A stretch of 64,000 bases of DNA from Cyclospora cayetanensis (GCF_002999335.1 NW_020312103.1:248001-312000); one strand, 5' to 3'; numbered from the stretch's first letter, positions 23,801 through 36,251 are shown. Notes: a model not told the origin generated them from the letters alone. A program made the numbers and translations.

Positions 23801-26800
23801 GGCTCAAGCTCACAACGAAGAGGCCATAGCCGACTTGCAAGACAGAATGGAGAACGAAGCCCATAAGCGCCTTCTGGAAGTAAGCTGCAGGCAGCAGCGC
23901 GAAGAGCAGGCATCTGCCTTGCAGCAGCGGTATGCGCAGCTGCTGCATTATCTCGAGGAAGCGGAGGAGAAACGCAGTGCCTTCGAGGAAGGCATGCGCG
24001 TAGCCCAAAGCGAGGCTCAAAAATCCCAAGCGCTTCTGCAAACAAAGGAAGTCGAAATTTCTCACGCCAAGCGCTACATGGAAACGCAAGATGCTCAGAT
24101 GCTCGTACGAAAACGCACTCCAGACGTTAGGAAAAGTAGTCGTATTTATATGGGTGTGTGTATGTAGATGTGGATGTAGATGTGGGTGTGGATGTGTATA
24201 TTGATGTGTTTTTAGATGTGCATGTGCATGTAGATGTGGATGTGCATGTTTCTAGATGTGTATGTACATGTGGATGTGCATGTTTCTAGATGTGTATGTG
24301 CATGTAGATGTGCATGTAGATGTGTATGTGGATGTGTATGTGGATGTGGATGTGTATGTGCATGTGTATGTTTATGTGGATGTGTTTGATTGGTAATATA
24401 TTTCGTTAATTGAAAAGGCTAAGAATGCAGAATTTCAGGGGGGAAGGGGAGACGCATAATGGGGTAACTCAGAGTCCTTAGTGGCCTTTAGAATAGACAA
24501 AGCGGGGAGCAAGCGCTTGGATGTGCTGCCTCGTGGGTGGTTGTTGTGCTTCTCCTCTCGCGCGCGTAGAGGTGTTATCGAGGGGCCTGTACTTTTTAGA
24601 AAGCAGCATTGTATCTATTTTTCACCCCAAATTGAGCTTATGAAGGACTTTCGGGTGTCTCGACAGCCCAAAGTCCTTCATCGTGCCTTGCAACGCCGTC
24701 GAAGGCGAGTCCGCCCTCAAACTCGTGCCCTCTGTCTCTCTTTCTATCGTTGTCATTTTCTTTCTTTCTCTCTTGCCATTCATGGGGTGTGCTGGCGTCT
24801 GCTGAATTTTGCGTTCCTTTGAAGGAAAAGGAAGTTTTGCTGCGCAAGGAGCGAGACAGAGCAACTTTGGCAGAGCGCAAGGCAGAGCATCTTTCCGAAG
24901 TCGTCGCAGCGAAGGAACTCGAGATTGCGAATTTGACGGAGAAGGTGGCAGACGCTGAAACGCTGCTGCAGCAAGAAAGGGAAATGCATGATCAGACGCG
25001 AGAGGCCGTTGCAGCAGCTGAAGAGGAGCTGCGGCGGATGAACACGGAGGCAGACGCAATGCGTAAGCAGATCGACACTCAGAAGGCCTCGACTGCCGCA
25101 GCGCAGCAGCAGATCGCCGCTCTGGAGAATCTGACGGCAGAGTTTGAAGTGCTTGCTGGCGAAGCCCACGCTGAAGAAGTCGCACTCGAAAAATACAAAG
25201 CAGCCATGGAAGAAAGGCGCAAGAGGGCTCTCGCGTTGCTGGAAGCTGCAGAAAATTCGGCATTAAATGTGCTTTCGCAGCTTGAAAAAAATGGTCCTGG
25301 TGCGCAGGGAGCAATGAGCGAGATCGCGCAACAGGTAAGCTTCTTGATGGAGCTTCTACTCTTCCCTTTTCCTTTTCACCTATTTCTTTTTCCTGTTCTC
25401 TTCTTCTTCCCTTCCTTATTCTTCCCTTTCCTCTTCTCCTCCCTATTCTTCTGTTTCCCTGCTCCTCTTTTTTTCTTCATTCTCCTCTGGCAAGCCCTTC
25501 TGCTGCGCTGTAGCGTCGCGGTGCTGATGGTGCGATGCGCGCGTGCAATCCAGACGTGTGGCTCTTGCCTATATAGTTTTTCGCTGCTGCTCTTATTGCA
25601 TGCGCCTGCGCATGCGCTGTTGCCTCGCGAGTGTTTGCATGCAAGCATGCCTCTCAATTGGTGGTGCCTGCACAGAGGGCTGACTGCGCACGTAGAAAAA
25701 GCGGTTGCTGACGTTCGGCAGAGGCGTGGGGTGGGTGTGGGGTCGTTTTTCACGCTGCACAGGTGGAGGCGTTGAAGCAGGCAAGGGAAGCCGAAGTAGC
25801 GTTGCACGAGGAGGAGCACAAAAGAGCAGTGGCAGCGCAGCAGCGGCTGGAGCAGGAGAGGCAGCAGTTGCAGCAAGAGCTAGCGTCTGTCAGGCAGCAG
25901 TTGCAGCAAGACCTGGCGTCTGTCAAGCAGCATTTGCAGCAAGAAGCAGCGCATCGCAAAGCCGTGGCGAAGCGTCTTGCCTTGACTGCATGCACCTACG
26001 GCAGACAGGGGACGTCAGAAATTTGTCGAGAGCTTCGAGCCATGCGGATCGGAACGCCTCTGGAAATAATTGGCAAAGCCCCTAGACGTCCAGAGCTTCG
26101 ATATTTCAAGGTGCTATGTTGTTCTGCAGAAACGTCTGCCCTTTTCCCGCCAACCGTTAGCGCAGTCGCTATCCGAAGACAGGCCCTCCTTTTTTTCTTC
26201 TTGATGATTTCTTCTCTGCTGCTCAGCAGGGCGGTGTGTGTGTTGCTTCTTAGATGTTTAAAAGCGGGGTTGTCATGTGGACAGACGATTTGTCGGGCAA
26301 GAAGAGTTTCAAGAAGAGTGATCATTTCGTGGCAGGGGTACATATACAGTACACATGCACATACCCCCTAACATGCGTATTGAGCACATGCACATACACA
26401 CACACCCATGCACATTGTTCACATAGTACATATGCATATATCCATATATAGTACACGTGCATGTACATACATATACACATAGTGCACATTTACATTCATG
26501 TACATGCATATGCATGTATACACACATACCTTCACATGCACATCGTACATATCCATAGAATACACACGAATTTGCATACACTGTTGCCTATGAACTAGGG
26601 CACTCAAAGCACGGCCATGCGTCACAGCTTCCCCTTCCCTTCCCGCCCTTGCTTAGATCGCCCTCACTGCAACTGAACTTCCTAAAAGCTTCATTGTTTT
26701 CCTGTATCGCTGCTTCTGGTGGAGCAGTACGCTTCGCCCAACGACACATGCCTGCCTTTGGCAAGAATGCATGGGGTTTTTGTGGACGTGATGGGGGACT

Positions 26801-29764
26801 GCGCTCTTGACATGCGTTTTTAAGCATGCGTTTGGTGGCGTTTGTTTTATTTATCAGGCAATTATTGGCATTGACTTTGGAAAATGCAGTTCCGCATATC
26901 TCTACGGCCTCGAGCAGCAGAAAGGTGTCAATGGGAGTGCCACCACCACTCAAGCACCAGTAGCCCCCTGGCGCTGCTTCACAGTTCGAACTCAAACGGA
27001 TACGTATGAGTTTCGTGCTAAAAGCGATGAAGCAGCTCAGGAGTATGTACACTACACACTTAAAGGGAAAGCAACTTGATGCTGCTGCTGTCCTGACATC
27101 CCAGATCCTCCCCTTTCTCTCCTCCCTATGCCTTCTCCCTCCCCTGTCTGCCCTCCCTCTTTTCTCCCCCATCTGCTCAGCTGCCTTTGCGCAAAAGTAT
27201 CGCTGTTACTGCTCTTGCTACTGCTGCTCCTGCTGTTACTGCTGCTGTTTCTACTGCTGTTACTGCTCTTGCTACTGCTGTTACTTCGGCTGTTGCTGTT
27301 ACTGCTGCTCCTGCTGCTGTTTTCGCACCTTCTGCGCATTAGAGAAGAAAATGTTGCGCTTGTTTTCTGTGACGTAGTTGGGTAGTAGGCCTTGGACGGC
27401 TTAGTGCCACGCACTGCGCCCCCACGGTGACAAACAGGCACGAGCTCATTGTACACCGCGTGAGGATGAAGCTGACTGCGTATGCAAACCAGCGAGGTTT
27501 GTTTGACTCCCCGAGAGCTCTCCCTACATTATCCAGCTTTTAGAATGGAATGTCTGCTTGTTCTCGAGCACAAAAAGAGTCTTCCTAGATAGGGAGCTGC
27601 CGTTCAAGGGGCTGACGACTGTGCAAAACACAGAGACTTTCCGCTGCCTTTTTGGGTTGCCCCATCTGCTGCTGCTGTTGCTGCTGCATGGGACGGGCTT
27701 CGCTCGCTAGGCTCAATGTGCATGCGCTTTTTTCCATGATGAATCTGTTTTTGCATGCGCTTTTTTCCTTCCTGAATCCGTGATTTTGCATGCGCACTTT
27801 TCCTTGATCAATCTGTGTTTTTGCATGCGTTTTTTTTCCTTGATGAATATGTGATTTTGCATGCGCTTTTTTCCTTCCTGAATCTGTGATTTTGCATGCA
27901 CCTTTCCTTCCTGAATCTGTGATTTTGCATGCGCCTTCCCTTCCTGAATCCGTGATTTTGCATGTACATTTCCTTCCTGAATCTGTGCTTTTTTGCATGC
28001 ACCTTTCCTTCCTGAATCCGTGATTTTGCATGTACCTTTCCTTCCTGAATCTGTGTTTTGCATGCGCTTTTTTCCTTGATGAATCCGTGATTTTGCATGC
28101 GCCTTTCCTTCCTAAATCCGTGATTTTGCATGCACCTTTCCTTCCTGAATCCGTGATTTTGCATGTACCTTTCCTTCCTGAATCTGTGTTTTGCATGCGC
28201 TTTTTTCCTTGATGAATCTGTGATTTTGCATGCGCCTTCCCTTCCTGAATCCGTGATTTTGCATGCGCCTTCCCTTCCTAAATCCGTGATTTTGCATGTA
28301 CATTTCCTTCCTGAATCTGTATTTTTGCATGCGCTTTTTTCCTTGATGAATCCGTGTTTTTGCATGCACCTTCCCTTCCTGAATCCGTGATTTTGCATTC
28401 GCTTTTTCCCTTGATGAATATGTGATTTTGCATGCACCTTTCCTTCCTGAATCCGTGATTTTGCATGCGCTTTTTCCCTTGATGAATATGTGATTTTGCA
28501 TGCACCTTCCCTTCCTGAATCCGTGATTTTGCATTCGCTTTTTTCCTTGATGAATATGTGATTTTGCATGCACCTTTCCTTCCTGAATCCGTGATTTTGC
28601 ATGCGCTTTTTCCCTTGATGAATATGTGATTTTGCATGCGCCTTCCCTTCCTGAATCTGTGATTTTGCATGCACCTTTCCTTCCTGAATCCGTGATTTTG
28701 CATGTACCTTTCCTTCCTGAATCTGTGTTTTGCATGCGCTTTTTTCCTTGATGAATCTGTGATTTTGCATGCGCCCTCCCTTCCTGAATCCGTGATTTTG
28801 CATGCGCCAACCCTTCCTAAATCCGTGATTTTGCATGCACCTTTCCTTCCTGAATCCGTGATTTTGCAAGCACCTTTCCTTCCTGAATCCGTGATTTTGC
28901 ATGCACCTTTCCCTCCTGAATCCGTGATTTTGCATGCACCTTTCCTTCCTGAATCCGTGGTTTTGCACGTACCTTCCTGAATCCGTGTTTTAGCACGTAC
29001 CTTTCCTTCCTGAATCCGTGATTTTGCACGTACCTTTCCTTCCAGAATCCGTGTTTTTGCATGCGTTCTTTTTCGAACGGCGCTGTGCTGCAGGCGTGCG
29101 GCTGGCAGTTGTCTGGAAGGAGGCCATCGACAAAACGTTCGGAAAAAACCCTCCAACTCGTGGGCAAGCAAAACCTGAACGACTTCCTGCTTCCGGATCG
29201 CCCCCTCAAGCGAAACAGAGCAATTCCCATCGCCAAGAGCAGTCGTCACCGTCGCAGCAGCAGCAGCAGGGAGAGAGCAGAAGCAGACGCACGTCTGGAG
29301 GGGCTGAGCGAGGCAGAGGAGGCTCTCGCCATCGCGGGGCTTCCGAAAGCCCCCAAGCGGCGAAAGACCACCACCAACCCCGCGAATCACCTGAGAGCGC
29401 TGCTAAGGGTTCATCACCCAAGTCTCCAGAGCCTTCGGAACCGAAGAAACACCGGAGGCACACGCAGCAGACACCCGAAGAGCGGCGAAAGAGCAGCCAC
29501 TCAGCTTCTAAACAAGAGCGCAAGGCTGCCGAGGCGCAGGCCTCCCCAAATTCCTCCCCGACGCCAGGCCGGGAAGAGGGGGGGCAGCAGCCGCAGCGCT
29601 CTTCAAGGGGAAAAGCAACGCGAAATAGAAAGGAGGAACCTAAGGGTGACGCTGCAGCAGCAGGCGAAGCTAAGCCCTCCTCAGGAAAGGTGGGGAAGAG
29701 CATCTTGTCGCGGGCAGGAAGCCTCTTCAAAAGGGCAAACACTAAGCATAAGAAGGCTAAGTAG
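20841..29764 (+). CDS. Long coiled-coil protein with C-terminal PH-like domain
   Basis: Exons in phase: 20841-22139, 22244-22396, 22787-23316, 23786-24104, 24825-25334, 25763-26110, 26254-26337 and 26858-27046, then a last exon from about 29119 to 29764. Residues 1 to about 430 are Ser- and acidic-rich and likely disordered, with a poly-Glu run. Exons 3 to 6 are heptad-rich coiled coil (for example RLEQERQQLQQELASVRQQL). A PH-like fold begins at about RRPELRYFKMFKSGVVMW and continues through IGIDFGKCSSAYLYGLE to CFTVRTQTDTYEFRAKSDEA, with the closing helix probably EAIDKTFGK in the last exon. PH domains bind phosphoinositides or proteins, so a membrane or cytoskeletal scaffold role is inferred. 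The tail is basic, Ser/Gln/Lys-rich and ends KHKKAK. The last acceptor is ambiguous: phase fits AG at 29117-29118, while the stronger AG at 29093 would put the tail in another frame or need an extra exon. Confidence 0.72.
23455..23615. repeat. GGAAGAAAGAGG purine-rich repeat in an intron
   Basis: About 160 bases almost purely A and G, in the intron after the exon ending at 23316. The Lys/Glu/Gly open frame over it is an artefact. Confidence 0.8.
24160..24395. repeat. GATGTGTATGTG microsatellite in an intron
   Basis: Degenerate GATGTG/CATGTG 6-bp units between exons ending at 24104 and starting at 24825. Confidence 0.8.
26340..26580. repeat. ACATACACA/GTACATGCAT microsatellite in an intron
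   Basis: CA-rich repeat with interspersed GTACATGCATATG units, between exons 26254-26337 and 26858-27046. Confidence 0.75.
27195..27330. repeat. CTGCTGTTACTGCT trinucleotide-type repeat
   Basis: Interrupted CTG/TTA repeat in the last intron of the coiled-coil PH gene. It gives Leu/Cys/Tyr frames on one strand and Ser/Asn on the other. No splice or start context supports coding. Confidence 0.7.
27717..29075. repeat. Minisatellite of about 33 bp, roughly 40 units, with GCATGC in most units
   Basis: Consensus unit on the plus strand is TTGCATGCGCCTTTCCTTCC followed by TGAATCCGTGATT. Units are 30-34 bp, with two main variants: CTTTCCTTCCTGAAT and CTTTTTTCCTTGATGAAT. Most contain GCATGC. Because many units are 33 bp, the minus strand stays open for hundreds of codons in more than one frame (KERCMQNHGFR-type repeats), but frames change where units are 32 or 34 bp. 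The array sits between the PH-domain exon and the last exon of the plus-strand gene, so it is read here as intronic. A minus-strand repeat protein cannot be excluded. Confidence 0.9.
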
Positions 29765-30688
29765 GAGGCCGCAGGGAGCAAGGGAGGGTGGGAGAAAAGG
29801 GGGATGCATGCATGGCGCAGCTGCACGCAGGGGCGTACTGGGGGACGTTGCCGGCTGCTGTGGGGGCTGTGTGTGGCCAGCCAAGGCCCCCGTATTTCTC
29901 ACGTGATGAAACAAAGCAGCATATTGCACCCCAGAGGCTGTTGCTTGTTTTGGTAGCGCTTTTTCGTGCGCTTGATAGCGGTAGAAAGAGATTTAAGGCG
30001 CCAGGTGCCTATACAGAGAGAGAGATAGAGAGAGAGGGTAACAGAGAGCACGTGCACGCAGCCAGTGCCTGGAGAATTCGAGAAGCACAGCGTGTGAGAG
30101 GGAAGACAGAGTGCGCCTTGGTGATGAAAGGGGCTGAGAGAGAGGCCGTTGTGGTCGCTTAAGGGCCTGTGCTCGCCTCTGCCTGTTAAGGTTGGAGGGT
30201 GTTCGCGCGCTGTGCGCCTTCGAGCGAGAAACACGCAGGTGATACACAAAACTACAAGGGTCTGGAGGGTTCTGTATGTACACAGACGGAGCTTACACAG
30301 GTTGGTCGTGAGACAAGAGCACCGAAAGAAAGACACTGATGTAGGCCCTTGGAGAGTTGTCTATCCTTTTGCTGCCTGGGACTGAGCAAAGGCGTGGCAG
30401 GGACACGCACTGGGAAGAAGAGCGCGAGCTTTGACAGCACAAGACAGGAGGTAGGAAGGCGTCAGAGATCATCAGGCCCCAAAAGCGGAGCGGCCTTCAA
30501 GGTGCCGGAAGCGAGCGTTTCAGCCGGCAGGCACAGCGCTGGTGGGCAGACCTCATGTTGCCAATCTGCTGAACTTTGGGGCTGTTGGCAAGGGTCGATA
30601 GATATACCAAATATGGCAACGCTTGAGACGAGAAAAGCTGCCGCCGTAAATTTTCAAACGCCCTGAAACAGCCACATACACACTCGCC
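29765..30688. other. Convergent intergenic region, no gene seen
   Basis: Lies between the stop of the plus-strand PH gene and the stop of the minus-strand membrane-protein gene. It holds a short GAGAGA repeat near 30017-30045. Open frames are scattered and unremarkable. It is expected to contain two 3' UTRs. Confidence 0.5.
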
Positions 30689-33600
30689 TCAGACCCTGCT
30701 TCCGCACGAGACACGCTGCAGTGCTCCCCCTATCGGTTCCCACGTGCCGGAGTGAAAGAATCGTTTCTTTTGCTTTCTGCATGCCGACACATACCGCGCA
30801 ATCATAATCGTGAACAACGCAAACAAGAGGCGCGAAAGCATTAAAAAAACGAGAATTTCGAAATCCATGCCGGCGAGACTCATGATGCAAACCGTCACTA
30901 TAGCCGACCCGAAGCAGATAACTAAAACCGTCGCCTCAGGAACTCGCCGCAGGTGAACCGTCAAAGGAATCATCAACATAGGATATAGCAGCTGTCCTGC
31001 AGTTGTAGCGCACAAACAGCAGCAGGGAACACGTCCACTAGACACGCATACGATTGCACGTGCAGCATCTGGGGCAAGCAATGTGATTTACGAATTGGAT
31101 TCCTGTTCCCTGAGAGACCTCTCACGCAACAGAATCAAATAATCCACACGTAGAGAAGGCAACGCAGCTTTCAAGGTGCTTGATCAGCTTCAAGCGTGTT
31201 TTAGTACCTCCTAAAATAGAATGAACCTCCAGAGACGAAGGAATGCCTCTTGAATCACGGGACCGTAGGCGGCCGAACGAGCGGCACCGGACTATCAAAT
31301 CGGAAAATACAAAAACAGTGCTGCAGACCGCAACAGAGACTCCACGCACAGACCCTGAGGTGTCCGCACTTAAATCACCCAGAACAAAAGTCTTGCGTCA
31401 AGGGGGGGGCCGCGCACTGCAAGAAATTCGCATGCTGCAACAACTGCATTTGCAGCGCTGACCGCATAAGACCACCTTGGTGAGCCTTTTAACCACATTA
31501 CATGCTGCGAAGGTCGGCAGATGCGGCTGGGAGGGTGCATAAAACACCCTATATTACGACAGAAACAGTAGAAACTGCATCTTTGAAACTTACTACGTAA
31601 CAGCTTGTCCAAGTGCGAGTATATTGAATTTCCACGCATTTCTGCCCCCTCGACTGGGCATGTACCTCATGGGCAGCACAAGCGCAATGAGGATCACGAA
31701 TTGCAGAAGGGGAGCGCACACAGCACGCACAGTGCGCCAAAGTGGAAGCAAGGAGGGAAATATCCCTTCGTATGTAGTCGTTCCGAGGTGGCCAAGGACC
31801 TTGTTCTCCCCCTGAAGGCAGGGGCGAAGAAAGAGGCCATGAAAACTCATGCATGCCAATAATGGCGTCATAGGGAGCACCAGGAACACACCTTACGTCA
31901 GAGCACTCCAAGCGCTAGATTACAGCCGCAGCAGGTAGTGGCATGTGAGGAAGGCCGGGGTGCAAGAGGCAGACCTCCGCTTCCAAGCAACCCAGTAGAG
32001 AGACCCCTATGAGAAGCACCCCGTCAGCTTTCAGTCGGCATCTTTTGTACGAAGGAGGTTGAGGGATAGCGACAAGAGGCCGAAAACAGCATCGTCTAGC
32101 CTCTTGTGTGAAGCATGTATATACATCGCATGGTCAATGGGTTCGCGCGACTCACGTAATACACGGCACACTCCATGACGTATGCCCTAGCCATGCCGAA
32201 GAGGCATTGTAGCAAGCATATTGAAATATTCAAACCGTTGCTCGCCTTGTATAGGTCAACAACGAGCACCGAGCGCCAGAGCATATACCATCGCTCCAAC
32301 ACCGCATCTTCAAAGACGCCCAGGACTGCCCTCGGCAGCAGGACCTGTCGCCAAGCACAAAAACAAATCCACAAGGGCCATTAGGTCAGCCTTGGTTTGC
32401 TTCTGGAAGGGCATGAAAGCATCGGAAGTCAGAAAATGATGAGCGCGAACCGATGAAGGCAGAGGCGTGCCTAGCCATTTATTCGAACAGGCGCTGGCAC
32501 GCTTGTCCTCTATGCTATTCGAGGCCTTCAACTGTGCACTGCAGAAAGAGTCTCTTTACCTCCTCCTGGCCGTAGAGCTCTGCGCCCTCATCTCCACGCA
32601 CAGCGCAAGGCAGGCAGTTCAGCAGTCGGCTGCGTTCCTGCAAACTGAACCTGCAGGAAAGCGCCGCAAGGAGACGCGCGAGGATGATGCACAGAGAGTG
32701 CTGATGCTGCGCCTACGCGTCCACCCTACGGTGTCTGTCCGCATAGGGCCCCTAAGGCAATGCACACAGAGAGCTCCCCAACAGGCATAGCCCTTTCCCG
32801 GTCCCCCCAAACGCTTGACCTCGTGATCTCCTGTTTTGCTCTATTTTTGGCGCTCATGTACTGCCTCATGCGCGTTGGCAAGGGACGAGAAAGAGAGCTG
32901 TGTAGTGCCAGCGTGAATACAGCCAGCAGGCCTGGAAAACGTCCCCCCAAAGCCCAATCGGACGCTCCCTCTACCGATCTGGCCGCCTTTCAGTGGCCTT
33001 TCGTGAAAGTGGGTAGAATGGAATTTCCTTTCTTTTGAGGGATTGCGCTTAAAGATACCAGGAAACGACAGGGCACAGAAAAAAAGGGGGGAGGCACCGA
33101 ACTACGGCTGGCGTCGGTAGGGTGGGGGTAAGCGTACTTCGGGGGCCTCCTCGTTTCTCCGGCTCGATGTCTGCCCTTAGCGAAGAGTTTTAAGAAGCAT
33201 GAGCGCCGTTCAGACTTTCGGTTAAAGACCTGAGACATCTCAGCAATCCTTTTCAGGCCCAGTGGCTGCTTGAAGTGCACGAGCAACACTACCGCCGCAG
33301 GCTTATTATACCTCTGGCCCTCTGGCGGAGGTTTGAAGCAAGAGCTCTTTGGCAGACGCTTTGCTGCTGCGCACTTACTCTTGAGGATGCGGCAGAATAC
33401 AAGGCAGGCAACAGCTCGGCCTCCGTAGCGCAGGCACTGTAGGGTGAGGCCTCCCCGCTCTGAGGCGGTACGCTCGTAGAATGCGGGTGCGTTGCCACAA
33501 GTGGTGGCGTTTTCTTTTTTGCAGGGTGCTCTGCAGAGCTGCCTGCGGCGACAGAGCCGTCACTGTCGGGAGTGTGGCGGTATCTCTCAGCGTCTAATTC

Positions 33601-36251
33601 TGTCGACGAAGTGACGCCCTCCTTGCCACGCTGGAGGCTTTTTCCCGGCTGCGCGCTAAAAATGTGTTCTTCGCCTTTGAGCGAGTGACAGTGGTGATCG
33701 CAGAGGCTGTAGTTCATAGAAGCTGAGGCCTGAAAGAAGCGCGTTCTGCAGGAACCCCTGTCCTGGAGCGACTCGCAGTGTACAGACGAGGTGTGCGTTG
33801 GCGTAAGGCTGTTGCGGGCACGGAGTCTAGCATTGTCGCCTCCACTGTTGCTTTCATTGTGTAGCGAGAATGGTGCGGCTGAATCTGCTCTTCCCAGAGT
33901 CCTTGCAGGGCGAGCAGCTTCCCCTCGGGCTGAGAAAGCGGCTTCTTTAAAGCCACCGCTTTTTCGCAGGAAGCACAAACAACTCTGAATCGGCGGCGCC
34001 AAGTCCGCATCTAGGAACCACGAGCAGTCAACGCACCCATAGTGGCAACGTGGAACCACAAAAAGCTGAGACTCCTTTTCCTTCCGGAAGATTCCTGCGT
34101 CATCTGTAGACTCACGCAGCATTAGAAGCCGCCAACAGCACATATATGCATACACGCATATATTCATGTATATTTGTACGTGTCTTTGCACAAGGATTGC
34201 GACACACACTCACACTCAAACACACACACACACTCTCAAACACACCCAACCAACCACACACGCATATACTAGGGTGAGTGATCCTTGGTTGCCATGTTAG
34301 CTGCATGCATGCACGCATGAATGCATGCATGCAGCTAACATGGCAACCAAGTTGCGTGTGTGTCTGTGTGGCCTTTATAGAGCCTCCCGATAGGGAGGCA
34401 GTGCGGGGCATGACACGCCTCTGCCGAGGAACTCCGGAGGGGGCAACTCACCGGTGTCAGGCAGGCAACGCATCAAGTCGGATCGGAGAAGTTTGAGACG
34501 CCTCTGGACGGCCTGGTTGTACAGCGGAGTCAGATTATCGAGTGTCGTCCAGTAGCGCCGCCTCTCGCTCGCTTGTGGAGTCTTTTCCTGGAGGGAAGGG
34601 AGTAGATGATCCCACGTAACTGGCAATCCTCGAGGCGAAAGCCCCACCCCCTGTGTCTTGGAGCGCCTCAGGTTCCTGTCTCTGAGGGAAGCGGCTTCTG
34701 AGTGACGTGCTGGCTCGAACGATTTGAAGCGCTTCAAGATAGCGGGCTTGGGGGGGGGGCACGCAGGTGTGTATGCGGGGACGCATGCACCGTTGTGAGC
34801 CCTCCGCCAGGCTCTATGTTGTCGCAATCTCAGCCTGCCTTCCACCTCGGCTGCCTGCTGCAAGCCCGTTGCAGGCCACCCAGAGCGCTTGACTTCTCGC
34901 ATTTGTCGGCGGAAGATGAGGACAATCCGGTAGGCCAACCAGCCCATTATTATCGTCACCAGCAACCCCATCGTTTTGAAAAGAGCCAGCATTAAAGGCA
35001 GAACGCCCCACGCCACGTCAGAAACAGTGAGCAGCACTAGACATAAGCCTGCAGGAGAGAAGAGCCACCAGCAACACACACAGCTCCTAATGTGCGGCAC
35101 ACCAGCGCGTCAACACTATGTACCAGCAAGCACGCAACTGACTCTGGCTGGACAAGCGCCGCGTGCGAAACGCTTTCGTTTTTTAGCCCGAGACGTAGGC
35201 CCTCTAGCGCATTGCATCCACGTGGCTTTTGTTGCTCGTTCGTGCGGCCTTTGTTGCTAAAAGGAGCGCGCGGCAACTGTGCTGGATTCTGCTTACCCCA
35301 CAATGCATGCGTGCTCCAGGAGCGCTTTCGGATAAAAAAATTGTAGCCGATGAAGCACATGTGATGCAGCATATGCTCCGGCACACTGAAAGGCAGGCAT
35401 GCACGGGGCAAAAGAATGGCAGTCAGCGAAAGAAAGAGCAACAGCCAGTCGCTCTTCGAGCTGCTCAGCAGGCGTCCGACAGACCACATCACCACGCAAG
35501 CTCCAAATACCAAACTCCAGTTAAGGACGAGGGCTGCAGAAACGCCAACGCAGGATGCAGCGTGCAGAGGGAAGGCAGCTGCACACATGAACGCGAGAGA
35601 AGAACACTAGTAGGCTACATACAGGCAGGCACATCCAGCCTGCCCCCCAACGCAACCCTCTCCCCCACACCCACTCCCGTCCCAACTACCCTCCAGGGAA
35701 ATCAGGCAACGCCGACATAGGACGGCCTATAACAGGCGACTCAGAAGAGGCACTCTACACACTGCTGCAAAAAAGATGCAACATTAAAGCCAAACAGCGG
35801 ATGGGCGGTATGCGTCGAGTCAAGTCGCATGAAATGGGGGGGAATTCAACAAGAGGTTTTTTCACATATGCACACGAAAATGGACAAAGCAGGAGCTTGC
35901 ACAAGAACTGCGCAGTCCAGACAGTCCAATACGAAAAACGGCGCTTTTTGCACAGCTTGGGGTACTCTGCGCTACGCCTTTCAGAAGTAAGACAACAGAA
36001 AATGGAAAGTGAGGATACATGCACAAAAGAAAGGGCTCTGGTACTTGAGTCCAAGGGGCGGCCAAACGCCTGCAGTACAAGATCTCACCAAAATAAACCC
36101 ACGACTGCTCCGCTTCCGGTCGGTATTGTTGCAAGGAAAAGAAGAGGGTCGACATGAGGACCATGAGCAGTGCTAAGGATATTAGCCACACGTGAAGGTC
36201 TTCGGGATGCATGAAATGCCCCCTGCCTTCTGCCCCTCGGTTCCTCCTCAT
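30689..36251 (-). CDS. Polytopic membrane protein with a long hydrophilic middle region, family unknown
   Basis: Not recognised. Exons with in-phase junctions: 36089-36251 (start ATG at 36251), 35297-35533, 34452-35048, 33312-34103 and 32820-32931. Then an unresolved stretch, 32156-32344, probably one exon near 31.94-32.06 kb, 31666-31811, another unresolved stretch, 30795-30996 and the last, 30689-30776. Hydrophobic segments include WLISLALLMVLMSTLFFSL, WSLVFGACVVMWSVG, WLLLFLSLTAILL, LMLALFKTMGLLVTIIMGWL, LLQFVILIALVLPM and a C-terminal group with ATVLVICFGSAIVTVCIMSL, so I estimate about ten membrane spans. Between the N- and C-terminal groups lie about 450 hydrophilic residues with basic, Ser- and Arg-rich stretches. 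No cyclase, transporter or channel signature was seen. A transporter or receptor-like protein is possible but not supported further. Confidence 0.6.
34284..34351. repeat. Perfect 30-bp inverted repeat with 8-base loop
   Basis: Left arm 34284-34313 and right arm 34322-34351 are exact reverse complements, with loop CGCATGAA at 34314-34321. The inner third of each arm is TGCATGCATGCA. It lies in the intron (34104-34451) of the membrane-protein gene, next to a CACACTCAAACACACA repeat at about 34200-34262. Transcribed RNA from either strand could fold into a long hairpin. Confidence 0.95.

Noticed and set aside
27808..28968. 386-codon minus-strand repeat ORF as a gene
   Set aside because: Openness follows from a 33-bp unit without stops. 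Other frames are also open for long stretches, frame changes occur with 32/34-bp units, and there is no domain outside the repeat.
27717..29075. Repeat array as a CRISPR array
   Set aside because: Units are contiguous, with no unique spacers of constant length, and the surroundings are eukaryotic spliced genes. It is a minisatellite.
29061..29906. 281-codon plus-strand frame overlapping the tail exon
   Set aside because: The overlapping frame ending at 29764 has more natural composition and supplies the PH closing helix. This one is Arg-rich, as expected of a shadow. It is not fully excluded because its phase matches the AG at 29093.
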